64,000 nucleotides of DNA from Bradyrhizobium sp. ISRA464 (GTDB lineage Bacteria; Pseudomonadota; Alphaproteobacteria; Rhizobiales; Xanthobacteraceae). Both the position numbers and the translations under genes were made by a program. Numbering within the stretch: the stretch's first letter is position 1; every line of letters starts with the position of its first letter. Under the pieces are notes generated by a model. The model worked only from the letters and a program-made list of their open reading frames with translations, had not been told where the DNA came from and did not search any database. The stretch is taken from assembly GCF_029910095.1 (NCBI RefSeq), contig NZ_CP094526.1:6014001-6078000 (forward strand), written 5' to 3'. This document shows positions 26,257 through 35,165 of the stretch, piece after piece.

Positions 26257-26868
26257 ATGCCGGAGGATAGCAACGGTTCAGCACTCGTCGCGCTGTTGTG
26301 GGGACTTTGGGTCTACGGGTTATTCACCTTCTGGTTCGAGCATTTTTCATCGCTTGCGAGGGCAAGAGCCGCTCAACGATCGGGGCGAACAATCTCTCCT
26401 GCGAATGCTTCAGCATTGAACGTTCCAGCACGCTGCGCAGAACTCGAAGCGATGGCATCCAATGTCCTCAAGCGTTGTGGCGGCATCGCCTTGAACGACT
26501 TCCTCAGCGACAGACTTGCGGCCTACGAGGCGATCGTCGCGGCATTCGATGCCGGCGACCAAGTGACACTGCTCAGGCACGTTTCCCCTGAGGTCTATGC
26601 TGCTTTTTCGGACGCGATCGCGGCGAGAGAGGATCGACACGAGAAGGCGGACACTCTGTTCGCACTGATCGCGCCTCCTGAGATCGTTGCCGCGCGCATC
26701 GACGATGATCGTGTCGAGATTTCCATCCGCTTCATCGCCGGCTCTTATAGGCTTTCGGAAAGCAGCCAAAGAAGGACCGAAGAGCGACACAGCATCGACA
26801 TCTGGACATTCGGTTGCGCGCCACCGACCAACAAGTGGCGCCTGATCGCGACGCAGGCCGGGCGATGA
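26257..26868 (+). CDS. Tim44-like (TimA-type) membrane-anchored protein
   Basis: A 203-residue protein from an ATG with GGGAGG upstream. An N-terminal hydrophobic segment (VALLWGLWVYGLFTFWF, residues about 9-25) anchors it. The C-terminal 120 residues resemble the Tim44 domain: AYEAIVAAFDAGDQVTLLRH, EVYAAFSDAIAAREDR, IVAARIDDDRVEISIRF and SIDIWTFGC. Alphaproteobacterial relatives are proposed to bind membrane proteins or lipids near the inner membrane. The last bases overlap the next gene (ATGA), and an oxidase subunit gene follows, so a role in oxidase assembly is a reasonable inference. Confidence 0.75.
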   Translation: MPEDSNGSALVALLWGLWVYGLFTFWFEHFSSLARARAAQRSGRTISPANASALNVPARCAELEAMASNVLKRCGGIALNDFLSDRLAAYEAIVAAFDAGDQVTLLRHVSPEVYAAFSDAIAAREDRHEKADTLFALIAPPEIVAARIDDDRVEISIRFIAGSYRLSESSQRRTEERHSIDIWTFGCAPPTNKWRLIATQAGR

Positions 26869-27173
26869 CTCAGAACCGTGGATGCTTTGACCGATACGAG
26901 GACGAACCCAGCCCTCACGAATCTGCGTCGTCCCCCTGTTATATGCACGAAGTCTATCCCGCCTACTTCGGGTCGTTGCCCCCGACCTGGCCAACTTCGG
27001 ACTGGAAACCGAACGACCGCCTGAAAGATCGCGTTCCGACGGAAGCAAACGTCTCGTGGACGACATTGCTAAGCGACGCGCTTTCTCGGGCCATCGGACG
27101 ACACGCAGCAACACAAGTCGAACGAGTTGAGAGCCGGATCACCGCTCGACTGGAATCGAATAGCCGGGATTAA
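26865..27173 (+). CDS. Small protein with SSPC-x-M-x-E-x-x-PAY motif, unknown function
   Basis: A 102-residue soluble protein whose ATG overlaps the stop of the Tim44-like gene, so its expression is coupled. Residues about 21-35 read SASSPCYMHEVYPAYFG, matching the motif in the ferritin-like protein at 23148-23693 (SSPCGMSESDPAYIG). The remainder is polar with a predicted helix near the end (TLLSDALSRAIGRHAATQVE). Cys, Met, His and Glu in the motif could form a metal or redox site. It is followed 39 bases later by the oxidase subunit I gene. Confidence 0.6.
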   Translation: MTQNRGCFDRYEDEPSPHESASSPCYMHEVYPAYFGSLPPTWPTSDWKPNDRLKDRVPTEANVSWTTLLSDALSRAIGRHAATQVERVESRITARLESNSRD

Positions 27174-27212
27174 GCCGGCTCCGCGCATCTCGAAGCTCAA
27201 GGAAGAACAAAA

Positions 27213-28820
27213 ATGTCAATTTCCACAGATGTCTCTTCCCATGGCCACCCACACGATCAGCCGACTGGTTGGCGTCGGTACGTCTATTCGACCAATCACA
27301 AAGACATCGGCACGATGTATTTCGTGTTTGCGATCTGCGCGGGATTGATCGGCGGGATCCTCTCGGTCGTGATCCGGGCCGAATTGCAGGAGCCGGCCCT
27401 TCAGATCTTCGCGAACCCGCATGCCTATAACGTCTTCGTAACAGGCCACGGCCTGATCATGATCTTTTTCACACTTATGCCGGCCATGATGGGCGGCTTT
27501 GGCAACTGGATGGTGCCATTAATGATCGGCTCGCCAGACATGGCGTTCCCGCGCATGAACAATATCTCGTTCTGGCTGCTTCCTGCATCGTTCGCGCTCC
27601 TCATCATTTCGATGTTCGTCGAGGGAGAGCCCGGCTCCTCCGGAGCCGGTACGGGCTGGACGCTCTACGCGCCGCTCTCTACCGCCGGACATCCCGGGCC
27701 GTCGGTCGATTTCGTCATTCTATCGCTACATCTGGCCGGCGCATCCTCGATCCTTGGCGCGATCAATTTCATCACCACTATCTTCAACATGCGCGCTCCA
27801 GGCATGACCATGCACAAGATGCCACTCTTCGTATGGTCGGTGCTGGTGACCGCATTTCTGCTGTTGCTCTCGCTGCCTGTGCTCGCCGGCGGAATTACCA
27901 TGCTGCTTACCGATCGGAATTTTGGGACAACATTCTTCGCGCCAGAGGGCGGCGGCGATCCACTGCTGTTCCAACATCTCTTTTGGTTCTTTGGCCATCC
28001 GGAGGTCTACATCATGATCTTACCGGGCTTCGGGATTGTCAGCCAAGTTGTCTCGACCTTCAGCCGCAAACCCGTGTTCGGGTATCTCGGAATGGCCTAT
28101 GCGATCGTTGCCATCGGATTCATCGGCTTCGTCGTTTGGGCCCACCATATGTACACCGTGGGTATGTCGAGCAGCGCTCAGGCCTATTTTGCCGTCGCCA
28201 GCATGGTGATCGCGGTGCCCACCGGCGTCAAAATCTTCTCTTGGATCGCCACCATGTGGGGCGGATCGCTCACGTTTGAAACGCCCATGCTGTGGGCCAT
28301 TGGCTTCATCTTCGTGTTCACGATCGGAGGCGTAACCGGTGTAGTGCTGGCCAATCCAGGCATCGACCGGTCACTTCAGGATACCTATTATGTCGTCGCG
28401 CACTTCCACTATGTGCTGTCACTAGGTGCCGTGTTCTCGATTTTCGCGGGCTGGTACTACTGGTTTCCGAAATTCACGGGATACATGTATTCCGAAACTC
28501 TCGGCAAGTTGCACTTCTGGCTGACGTTTGTCGGTGTCAATCTTGCGTTCTTCCCGATGCATTTCCTCGGCCTGTCGGGCATGCCGAGGCGCATTGTCGA
28601 TTATCCGCACGCTTTCGCTGGTATGAACCTGATTTCCTCGATCGGAGCCTATATTTCCGCCGCCGGGTTCGTCGTTTTCTTTCTGGGCGTGATTTATGCT
28701 CTCGTCCGCAAGTCGAGGGCGGCCGGTAACCCTTGGGGCAGTGGAGCAACAACACTAGAATGGACGCTGCCTTCACCGCCGCGATTTCACGAATTCGAGG
28801 TTCTTCCTCTAATTCGATGA
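27213..28820 (+). CDS. ctaD: Cytochrome c oxidase subunit I (aa3 type, CtaD/CoxN-like)
   Basis: A 535-residue integral membrane protein with twelve helices that reduces oxygen at a heme-copper centre. All key residues are seen: heme a ligands His79 and His399, heme a3 ligand His397, copper B ligands His262, His311 and His312, the cross-linked Tyr266, K-channel Lys340, and D-channel residues in [13 protein letters not shown] with Glu264. The protein is therefore likely functional. AAGGAAGAA precedes the ATG. No subunit II, III or heme-insertion gene lies nearby, which is unusual because these normally share an operon. It probably uses subunits encoded elsewhere, or forms part of an alternative oxidase. 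Confidence 0.93.
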   Translation: MSISTDVSSHGHPHDQPTGWRRYVYSTNHKDIGTMYFVFAICAGLIGGILSVVIRAELQEPALQIFANPHAYNVFVTGHGLIMIFFTLMPAMMGGFGNWMVPLMIGSPDMAFPRMNNISFWLLPASFALLIISMFVEGEPGSSGAGTGWTLYAPLSTAGHPGPSVDFVILSLHLAGASSILGAINFITTIFNMRAPGMTMHKMPLFVWSVLVTAFLLLLSLPVLAGGITMLLTDRNFGTTFFAPEGGGDPLLFQHLFWFFGHPEVYIMILPGFGIVSQVVSTFSRKPVFGYLGMAYAIVAIGFIGFVVWAHHMYTVGMSSSAQAYFAVASMVIAVPTGVKIFSWIATMWGGSLTFETPMLWAIGFIFVFTIGGVTGVVLANPGIDRSLQDTYYVVAHFHYVLSLGAVFSIFAGWYYWFPKFTGYMYSETLGKLHFWLTFVGVNLAFFPMHFLGLSGMPRRIVDYPHAFAGMNLISSIGAYISAAGFVVFFLGVIYALVRKSRAAGNPWGSGATTLEWTLPSPPRFHEFEVLPLIR

Positions 28821-29062
28821 TCCGCCGAGGACAGAAAACGGCCGGCCGTGACGACCGACGATTGACCCTGCGTCGGCCACGATGCCACGTCCTCACTCCG
28901 AGCATCGCGTCAGCATTTGACGCTCCCCTCGCGCTGCGCCGCCACGTCGGCATTTGCGAGCGCGGGAAGAAGCTGCGGCTAAATGACAATCGCTCCAAAT
29001 GATGAGCAGCGTTAGTCTGATGCCCGGGAGCAATTGGGGGAGCGATCGGCGGCGTCAGACAT

Positions 29063-29418
29063 CAAAAAACCGGCCTATATACGATCGAGATCAAGATGGA
29101 AGACGGTTCACGCGCTCACGCGAGCGGCGTTCTCGTTCTCCTCAACGGTCGCATCTTGGGCGGCGAACCTACTTCTATTATTCGGGATCGTACAGTTTCG
29201 AGAATGGAAAGTGGCGCGGAGAATTGACGACGCGCCAGCATGCCGACGCGATCGGCGTCAGTCTGATTTTCGGCGGTCGAGAAGTATCGTGTGGCTTTAC
29301 CGGCACTTATGACAGCAGCATGGCGAGGGTCGACGGGACGGCCTTGGTCGGCAAGAATAGCGTGGCGTTTACAGCTAAGCTGATGCTCAAAACAGCACTC
29401 CAGCCCCCACTAACCTGA
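29063..29418 (+). pseudogene. GrlR-like small regulatory protein with a frameshift
   Basis: Two frames together spell a GrlR-type beta-barrel protein. The first gives GLYTIEIKMEDGSRAHASGV and LVLLNGRILGGE up to 29167. The second begins two bases later with YFYYSGSYSFENGKWRGEL, then LIFGGREVSCGFTGTYDSS and VDGTALVGKNSV. One missing base in a proline codon (GGE-P-YFYY) explains the break. No start codon is evident upstream of GLYTIE. Relatives are common in Bradyrhizobium-like genomes, annotated after the enteric GrlR regulator; their role there is unclear. Confidence 0.6.
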
Positions 29419-29997
29419 CAGGAAGCGCGGCTTTTATGTACCTGTGAGGGCGGTCTTAGGTATCGCTCTTGCTGCAGAATCGACGATCTCGGCTGATCCC
29501 GAGATGACGCTCCGAGGAATAAGTCTGATGCAAATCCTCGATCAATGCCGGCACAGATCAGATGCATTCAGATTTGGCTGCAGTTTGCAGTTTGCACTTG
29601 CCCACTTCGCCTGCAGCGCGGACTTGCCGGGACAGAAGACTTCGCGAACAAGACCCACTCATACCAGGCGTCGTTAGGTCCGATCTGCTCAGCAGCTATG
29701 CGGGTGAGTTAGCCGACGCGGCAAACCCTTTTTGCGAACTGAACGGAATTGATAAAATGCGACGCATCGGTTTCGACGGCAAGAAACCGCCTTCATCGAA
29801 AATTCGTGCGCATGAGGAAATCGCAACACGGGCTTCTGTGGACCGCCCTATGCTTGTTGCGATGATGTCACTGTGCCGCTGAGTTGCCCGACGTGTCAAG
29901 CCAACGGGCAGTTCATCGTTCGGCTCAGCATCAGGACAATTCTGACTGGCGTTGGCCGGATTGGCACGCGCCGTTCTCGCATCGCAAGGAGGCGTCA
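29419..29997. other. Gene-free stretch
   Basis: About 580 bases without a convincing gene. Open frames lack ribosome binding sites and recognisable sequence. A short tandem repeat of GTTTGCA is seen near 29585. The first copy of a 28-29 base repeat lies at 29872-29899. The end carries the AAGGAGG that serves the small gene at 29998. Confidence 0.5.
29872..29899 (+). repeat. Interspersed repeat, copy 1
   Basis: TGTGCCGCTGAGTTGCCCGA followed by CGTGTCAA. It matches the copy at 30209-30237 with few differences. I recall very similar sequence scattered in intergenic regions of Bradyrhizobium genomes. The two copies bracket a small membrane-protein gene. Confidence 0.55.
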
Positions 29998-30183
29998 ATG
30001 TATTTCGTTGCTGCCATGCTCGCGGTCTTGTCTGGCCTGTTCTATGCCGCGGGTCATCATCAGGTCGGCTCGCTCGGCACTACCATGTGCCAGTATGGCG
30101 GCGTGTTCTGCGATAGTCCGTTCCTGGTTCTGGTCGGGGCCGGCCTTGCCGCAGCGTGGGGCATGCTCGTCAGCGTGCGCTGA
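29998..30183 (+). CDS. Small membrane protein, unknown function
   Basis: A 61-residue protein with an excellent AAGGAGG five bases before its ATG. Two hydrophobic segments, MYFVAAMLAVLSGLFYAAG and PFLVLVGAGLAAAWGMLVSV, flank a short loop with two cysteines (MCQYGGVFC) that could form a disulfide on the outer side. It stands between two copies of an interspersed repeat. No family is recognised. Confidence 0.65.
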   Translation: MYFVAAMLAVLSGLFYAAGHHQVGSLGTTMCQYGGVFCDSPFLVLVGAGLAAAWGMLVSVR

Positions 30184-30208
30184 CTGCTGCAATCTCGAAT
30201 GATGGCTT

Positions 30209-30237
30209 TGTGCCGCTGATTTGCCCGACCGCGTCAA
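30209..30237 (+). repeat. Interspersed repeat, copy 2
   Basis: TGTGCCGCTGATTTGCCCGA followed by CCGCGTCAA, in the same orientation as the copy at 29872-29899. It lies just after the stop of the small membrane-protein gene. Confidence 0.55.
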
Positions 30238-30350
30238 TTCTTGTCTCGCGGCTCATTCGACGTACGAAGGATGCATGCTGACGCCTCGCTCGTCGTGTCA
30301 CGTCTAGGTTTGCGTCGGATCAGGTTTCCACCACGCAACGGAATCTGAAT

Positions 30351-30638
30351 CTATTGCAATGGACTCGGGTTCGCTGGTTGGACCGGCGTCGGTCCCGGCG
30401 GCGCGGGTTCGATCGGTGCCCTGGGTTCGGTCGGTATCACCTTTGCACCGGCTGAACGTGCAGCCTCGCCGGTCGTTGTGTGGTTGGCCGTCGCGGCCGG
30501 CTGCACCTTGGGCTTGCTCCATGGGCCGTGATCCACGATCAACATGCCCAGCACGCCGAGAGTAGCGACAACCACTGCGACCACGAGCGGCGCGCCGCCG
30601 TGCCGCTTCCTCTCCTTGATCGGACGAACATCCGTCAT
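30351..30638 (-). CDS. Small single-pass membrane protein with proline-rich tail
   Basis: A 95-residue protein: a basic head (MTDVRPIKERKRHGG), one transmembrane helix (APLVVAVVVATLGVLGMLIV) and a periplasmic tail rich in Pro, Ala and Thr that ends IEPAPPGPTPVQPANPSPLQ. The composition is typical of low-complexity envelope proteins in rhizobia. No function is known. It is a single gene, with no close partner on its strand. Confidence 0.6.
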   Translation of the reverse strand: MTDVRPIKERKRHGGAPLVVAVVVATLGVLGMLIVDHGPWSKPKVQPAATANHTTTGEAARSAGAKVIPTEPRAPIEPAPPGPTPVQPANPSPLQ

Positions 30639-30904
30639 GACTTGGGGCCTGCGCTGCGATTGTCGTTACTGCAACAAGCCCTGACATGCCCGGAAGTTTC
30701 CGGTTCCCTTCATTGAAAGCGAGGTTATCCCGCGGAACCAATCCGCACCTGCAGCATTTTCAGAACGTGGCCGTAATCCGCCGCTCAGACCGGCGCCTGT
30801 CGCGGATAGTCAAAGCTCATTGACCCACCGTTCAAGGCAAGCGCACGCGCGGATAGCGAGATCACGGCCGCCTCTAATCCTTCAGTGCAACCACGGCATG
30901 TCGC

Positions 30905-31165
30905 ATGAGTTTCGAAACGCCGGAATCCCCGCGGCAACCCAGCCTCGCCGAACGCGCGATCGATACGGCAACCGATGTTTCGCGCACGATCACGGAGGTG
31001 TCGGATGGGCTTCGGGCCGCAGTCGATCGACTCAGCCGCACGATCGCTCATTCGCGTCGTCAGGGCGGAGCCCTTGCCACCGTGAGTGCAGTCACGCGCG
31101 AAGCACCGCTTGCCAGCCTGTTCGTCGCCTTCCTGCTCGGCGTCGCGGTTGCCCGCCGACGCTGA
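30905..31165 (+). CDS. Small protein with C-terminal membrane anchor
   Basis: An 86-residue protein with a helical amphipathic body (SLAERAIDTATDVSRTITEV, then LRAAVDRLSRTIAHSRRQGG) and a C-terminal hydrophobic segment ending in basic residues (PLASLFVAFLLGVAVARRR). The architecture resembles ElaB/YqjD-type (DUF883) inner-membrane proteins that tether ribosomes or other factors, though sequence similarity is not obvious. It converges on the phasin gene. The ribosome binding site is weak. Confidence 0.6.
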   Translation: MSFETPESPRQPSLAERAIDTATDVSRTITEVSDGLRAAVDRLSRTIAHSRRQGGALATVSAVTREAPLASLFVAFLLGVAVARRR

Positions 31166-31184
31166 GCACGCGGGAAACTCTGTC

Positions 31185-31538
31185 CTAGGTTTTGCCCTTG
31201 GTTGCGTCCTTGGTGGCAGACATCACGCTGCCGGTGATCTGCCGCATATGTTCGCCGGCATTGGTGAACTGGCTGCGCAGGAATTCCGACTGGATCCGCA
31301 TCGCCTCCTCAAGGTCGGTCGCGTGCACCAGCTTTCGCGCATGCTCGAACGCTGCTTTCATATTCTGCTCGGTGAATGACAGCGCCTGTTTGGAGATTTC
31401 CGTTCCGCTACCCGGCATCGTCGCCATCGATTTGCTGGCCGCATCGAAGAACAGGCCGAAGGCCTTCTCGGCCTGATCGATGGTCTTTTCCGCGAGGTCG
31501 CGGAGCTCGGCAGGAACTTCAAGCTTCGGCTCGATCAT
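31185..31538 (-). CDS. Phasin-family protein
   Basis: A 117-residue helical protein. The start at 31538 has GGGGGCG upstream and gives MIEPKLEVPAELRDLAEKTI; upstream in-frame starts are less likely. The amphipathic body (DQAEKAFGLFFDAASKSMAT, ISKQALSFTEQNMKAAFEHA, LEEAMRIQSEFLRSQFTNAG) is typical of phasins, which coat polyhydroxyalkanoate granules. Its presence suggests storage polymer metabolism, although no PHA synthase is in the window. Confidence 0.85.
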   Translation of the reverse strand: MIEPKLEVPAELRDLAEKTIDQAEKAFGLFFDAASKSMATMPGSGTEISKQALSFTEQNMKAAFEHARKLVHATDLEEAMRIQSEFLRSQFTNAGEHMRQITGSVMSATKDATKGKT

Positions 31539-31757
31539 GATCGCCCCCTGAACATAAGCGTCCGGCGACGTTAGCATAGATTGCGGTCCCGTCAGCGCTG
31601 GATCGCTAACCGCCATTGTGATCACCCGATCTGGCCTGGCAAGAAAAAGTTCCCTAGTCCGGGAGTTTCAGACCCCGTTACCGCCCGAATTCGGATCGGG
31701 TCAGTGCAATTCCGGCGAGAGCTTCCTGAAAGCCCACTAGATCACTGCAGCTCCGCC

Positions 31758-31961
31758 CTAGCCGCTCAGGATTTCGGCTCCCTCCGGTGTCAGCGCCGGA
31801 CCATCATCGTGCAATTCGATCAGACCGAGCTCAGTGAGGACGCGCAAGTCCTCGTCGTTGACCGGCGACAGTTTCAGCCGGCGGGCCTGTATATCCCGCA
31901 AGATCCAGCGTAAGCCGATAGCTCTCTCAAGTGAAAATTCAGCGAATGAATCGTCTGCCAT
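31758..31961 (-). CDS. Small protein of unknown function
   Basis: A 67-residue acidic protein. The ATG at 31961 follows GAGG; an upstream TTG is less likely. LRWILRDIQARRLKLSPVND followed by EDLRVLTELGLIELHDDGPA reads like a miniature winged-helix element (LTPEGAEIL resembles the wing of MarR-like domains). It may be a small DNA-binding or adaptor protein, but this is a guess from the pattern. Confidence 0.55.
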   Translation of the reverse strand: MADDSFAEFSLERAIGLRWILRDIQARRLKLSPVNDEDLRVLTELGLIELHDDGPALTPEGAEILSG

Positions 31962-32072
31962 TCGCCTCAACTAATGCGGCATTTCGATCAGACTTTGTCT
32001 TTGCCGCGGCGTCTTCATGGACATCAGAGACGCCGCGCCCGCCAGGTCATTCGCGCGAGCCTGGCCCGCGGC

Positions 32073-33206
32073 TCAATAACGGTAGGGTTCGATGTCCAGA
32101 AGCGGGAATGCGCTGAACACGCTCGGCAGGTTGGTCGGCATGGCCGAATGCAGATAGGACTTGTCGAGCTCGGCAAAGCTGGTGACCCCGAGCAGTCCGA
32201 GGCAGCGGATCACCTCGTCCTCCAGCAGTTCAAGCATCCGCACAATGCCAGCCTCGCCTGCGGCGGCAAGCGCCCAGCACTGCAGCCGGCCAATGCCGAC
32301 GAGATCAGCTCCCGAGATGATCGCCTTCACGATGTCGGTGCCGCGATAGAACGAGCCGTCGACCATGATCTTCGCACGGCCCGCGACCGCCTGGACGATC
32401 TCGGGCAACACATGCATCGAACCGCGGCCGTGGTCGAGCTGCCGCCCGCCATGGTTCGACACGTAGATCCAGTCAACCCCGTGATCGAGGGCGATCTTCG
32501 CATCCTCCGCGGTGGCAATCCCCTTGAGGACGAGTGGGATCTTGAACTTGTCCTTGATCAACTTCACCGTCCGCCATTCCAGACCTTTCTGGAAATCGCC
32601 GCCGGTGGCGCGAATTCGGCTTTCACGCACATAGCGCTTGGCAATGTCGCGTTCGCGCCGGCTGTAGTGCGCGGTATCGACCGTGAGACAGAACGCGGCA
32701 TAGCCGTTGGCGATGGTACGGCTGACGACATCCTCGACGAAAGCGTCATCGCCGCGCACATACAGCTGATAGATACGCAAGGCGTCAGGCGCCGCCTTGG
32801 CGGTGTTTTCCAGCCCCGGCTCCGACACCGAACTCAGCATATGCGCCGCACCGAACGTCCCCGCACCGCGCGCGACGGCCGCGCCCGCGTCGAGATCGAA
32901 GATCTCGAGCGCTCCGACCGGGGCGATCATTACCGGAAGCCGGACTTTGCGACCGAACACCTCGACGGAGGGATCGACATTGACGACGTTGCGCAATACG
33001 CGGGGCCTGAAGGCGATCTCGTCCAGCGCCATTCTGTTGCGGCGCATCGTGGTCTCGGTTTCCGAGGCGCCGACGATATAGTCCCAGGCATTCTGGTTCA
33101 GCTTGGCACGGGCCTTCCGCACGAATTCGTGCAGATTCTGATATTCCTCGCCGCTGGCGCCGAGCTCGACGTTGCGCGCCGATTGAATGGGGGTCCCGTC
33201 ATTCAT
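32073..33206 (-). CDS. FMN-dependent 2-hydroxyacid oxidase/dehydrogenase (LldD family)
   Basis: A 377-residue TIM-barrel flavoprotein that oxidises L-2-hydroxy acids to 2-oxo acids. The family signature SNHGGRQLDHG carries the catalytic His and the substrate-binding Arg. PVMIAPVGALEIF, IYQLYVRGD (substrate Tyr) and the FMN lysine in LVLKGI are present. Whether the electron acceptor is oxygen, quinone or cytochrome cannot be decided. It lies alone, next to the GlxA-type regulator, both on the minus strand with about 160 bases between. Confidence 0.9.
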   Translation of the reverse strand: MNDGTPIQSARNVELGASGEEYQNLHEFVRKARAKLNQNAWDYIVGASETETTMRRNRMALDEIAFRPRVLRNVVNVDPSVEVFGRKVRLPVMIAPVGALEIFDLDAGAAVARGAGTFGAAHMLSSVSEPGLENTAKAAPDALRIYQLYVRGDDAFVEDVVSRTIANGYAAFCLTVDTAHYSRRERDIAKRYVRESRIRATGGDFQKGLEWRTVKLIKDKFKIPLVLKGIATAEDAKIALDHGVDWIYVSNHGGRQLDHGRGSMHVLPEIVQAVAGRAKIMVDGSFYRGTDIVKAIISGADLVGIGRLQCWALAAAGEAGIVRMLELLEDEVIRCLGLLGVTSFAELDKSYLHSAMPTNLPSVFSAFPLLDIEPYRY

Positions 33207-33367
33207 GGTGTTTCTTCTCCCGATTTGGCCGGCACATTAGCCGCAGACAAACCGGAAAAGCTACCGTCTTGAACGGTGAATCCCGCCAGCGAAGGCCAGC
33301 TATTCGCTCGCGAGATGGATCCGCTTTGCATGAATAGGCCGTGTCCGAACACACCTCTTCAGTCGGG

Positions 33368-34387
33368 CTACCCGCCCGAAAAGCGGTTTCGATATTCGGT
33401 CGGAGATACGCCGAGGTGCCGCAGGAAGGCCCGACGCATCCGCTCGTCATCGCCGAACCCTGCGCGCTTGGCGACCTCGACCACGCCGCCGATCTGGCGG
33501 CTCTCTAGCAGCAAGCGCGCCGTCTCCACGCGGAGTGCCTCGACGCCGCTCGCAGGCGTCATCCCGGTGCGGCTGACATAGGTCCGGGCGAATGTGCGCG
33601 GTGTCATCCCAGCCCTTTCCGCGAGCGTCTCGACCCTTAGGTCGCTGGTGATGTTCTCGATGATCCATGCATGCAGCGCGCTGAAGCGCCCCTCGACATC
33701 CGATGCCTGCGCCGCAAGGACAGTCGAAAACTGGCTCTGACCACCCGGTCGCTTCAGGAAAACCACAAGTCTGCGTGCGACATCCAGCGCGGTGGTATGG
33801 CCGAAATCCTCCTCGATCATGGCGAGGGCAAGGTCGATGCCGGCGCTGACGCCGGCCGACGACCAAACCCGCCCGTCCTTGACGAAGATCGCATTCGGCT
33901 CGACCCGGATTTTGGGGAAGCTGTCCTGCAACCGCGGACAATAGCGCCAGTGCGTTGCAGCACGCTTGCCGTCAAGAATGCCGGTCCAGGCCAGCGCGAA
34001 CGCTCCGAGACAAACGGACGCGACGCGACGCGCTTTCGGAAGCGCCCCCACAATCCAGTTCATCAGCCTTGCGTCATTGCGGATCTGCCAAATGCCCGGT
34101 CCACCGGGGATCACCAGCGTGTCGACCTCGCCAGGTCCAAGAGTCTCGATCGGAGCAGTGTCGATCATCATCCCGACATCGGTCGGCACCAGTCCGCCCG
34201 CGGCTGAAAGGTACGACAGCGAATAGCCCGGCCCGGGCAGTTCGATCGCCTCAAGTTCCGCAAACACCTGCGCGGGCCCGGAGATGTCGAGCAAGGTCAC
34301 GCCCGGAAAGGCGACGATCGCGATCCGTCGCGTGAATGTCTTGTCGGCTGGCTCGGGCCGGGACGGTTTGGCAGTTTTCGAGGGCAT
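33368..34387 (-). CDS. GlxA-type AraC-family transcriptional regulator
   Basis: A 339-residue regulator with an N-terminal DJ-1/PfpI-like domain (RIAIVAFPGVTLLDISGPAQ, LVIPGGPGIW and the nucleophile-elbow Cys in VCLGAFALAWTG) and a C-terminal AraC helix-turn-helix (LAERAGMTPRTFARTYVSRT, then FGDDERMRRAFLRHLGVSP). The ATG at 34387 follows AAAGGAC. Members often control methylamine, arginine or glycine-betaine metabolism by sensing a small nitrogen compound. It is divergent from the operon at 34452-37555 with only 64 bases between starts, so it very probably controls that operon. Confidence 0.9.
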   Translation of the reverse strand: MPSKTAKPSRPEPADKTFTRRIAIVAFPGVTLLDISGPAQVFAELEAIELPGPGYSLSYLSAAGGLVPTDVGMMIDTAPIETLGPGEVDTLVIPGGPGIWQIRNDARLMNWIVGALPKARRVASVCLGAFALAWTGILDGKRAATHWRYCPRLQDSFPKIRVEPNAIFVKDGRVWSSAGVSAGIDLALAMIEEDFGHTTALDVARRLVVFLKRPGGQSQFSTVLAAQASDVEGRFSALHAWIIENITSDLRVETLAERAGMTPRTFARTYVSRTGMTPASGVEALRVETARLLLESRQIGGVVEVAKRAGFGDDERMRRAFLRHLGVSPTEYRNRFSGG

Positions 34388-34451
34388 ATTGTCCTTTAAG
34401 CCATTTGAGGCGCCCCTGTATAGCTCGCGATGGAATACGGGAGTTCCTGCC

Positions 34452-35165
34452 ATGTTGCGAAATCTGGGCGGTCGATATCAGGCGATCAAATCGCCGTGGC
34501 CGGATTACGCGATCTACAGCCTACCCGACGCCTCCCGGATCGAAGCCTGCGACCGCCAGTCGCTGATGGACGCAATGAACGGCATTATCGCCGTCAACTG
34601 GCAGGCCACCGAGCCGCACTGGACAGCAATCTCCTCGCCCTTCGACAGGAAATACAGCCTCATCCTGGTCTATGACGGCTCCGCCCTCGTGGCCTTCTCA
34701 GTCTATCGCATCCTTCAGCTGTCGGCCGGACCCGGGATCTACCGCAGCGGCACCGAAGTGCTGCCGGCTCATCAGGGCCGCGGTCTCTACGGCTTCTTCA
34801 CCGCCGAAGTTCTGAAATGTTCGGGTGCCGCGGAAGGAGCCGACGGCAGCGTGCTCTACGGTTGGCGCACCCGCAATCCCATCGTTTGGGCGGCCAACGC
34901 CAAGATTTGCGAGAAGGTGACGCCATCGCTGCTCGACGAGGTGCAGGATCCTGCATTGCAGGCTGCCTGTGTCGAGATGTGCGCTTCGCTTTATCCGGGC
35001 AAGCCGCTCGAGCTGCCCGACATGATCATGCGCGGCGCGTACGGCCACATCAAGCATCATCGCCAAGCCTATCACGGCACTGCGTCGCTCGTCGACGCGG
35101 CGATGTCACGGAAGATACCGAATTCAGCGGACGCTCTTTTCTCTGTCGGTTACGCGAGGGTCTGA
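34452..35165 (+). CDS. Possible GNAT-type acetyltransferase, first gene of the YqcI/cupin operon
   Basis: A 237-residue cytoplasmic protein. The start at 34452 has GGGAG nearby. The block YRSGTEVLPAHQGRGLYGFF resembles GNAT motif A (Q-x-x-G-x-G/A), preceded by strand-like YSLILVYDGSALVAFSVYRI, so an acyl-CoA-dependent transferase is plausible but unproven. The C-terminal part (PDMIMRGAYGHIKHHRQAYH) is histidine-rich. Its stop overlaps the start of the MFS gene by one base. It may modify the small molecule that the MFS protein exports. Confidence 0.55.
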   Translation: MLRNLGGRYQAIKSPWPDYAIYSLPDASRIEACDRQSLMDAMNGIIAVNWQATEPHWTAISSPFDRKYSLILVYDGSALVAFSVYRILQLSAGPGIYRSGTEVLPAHQGRGLYGFFTAEVLKCSGAAEGADGSVLYGWRTRNPIVWAANAKICEKVTPSLLDEVQDPALQAACVEMCASLYPGKPLELPDMIMRGAYGHIKHHRQAYHGTASLVDAAMSRKIPNSADALFSVGYARV

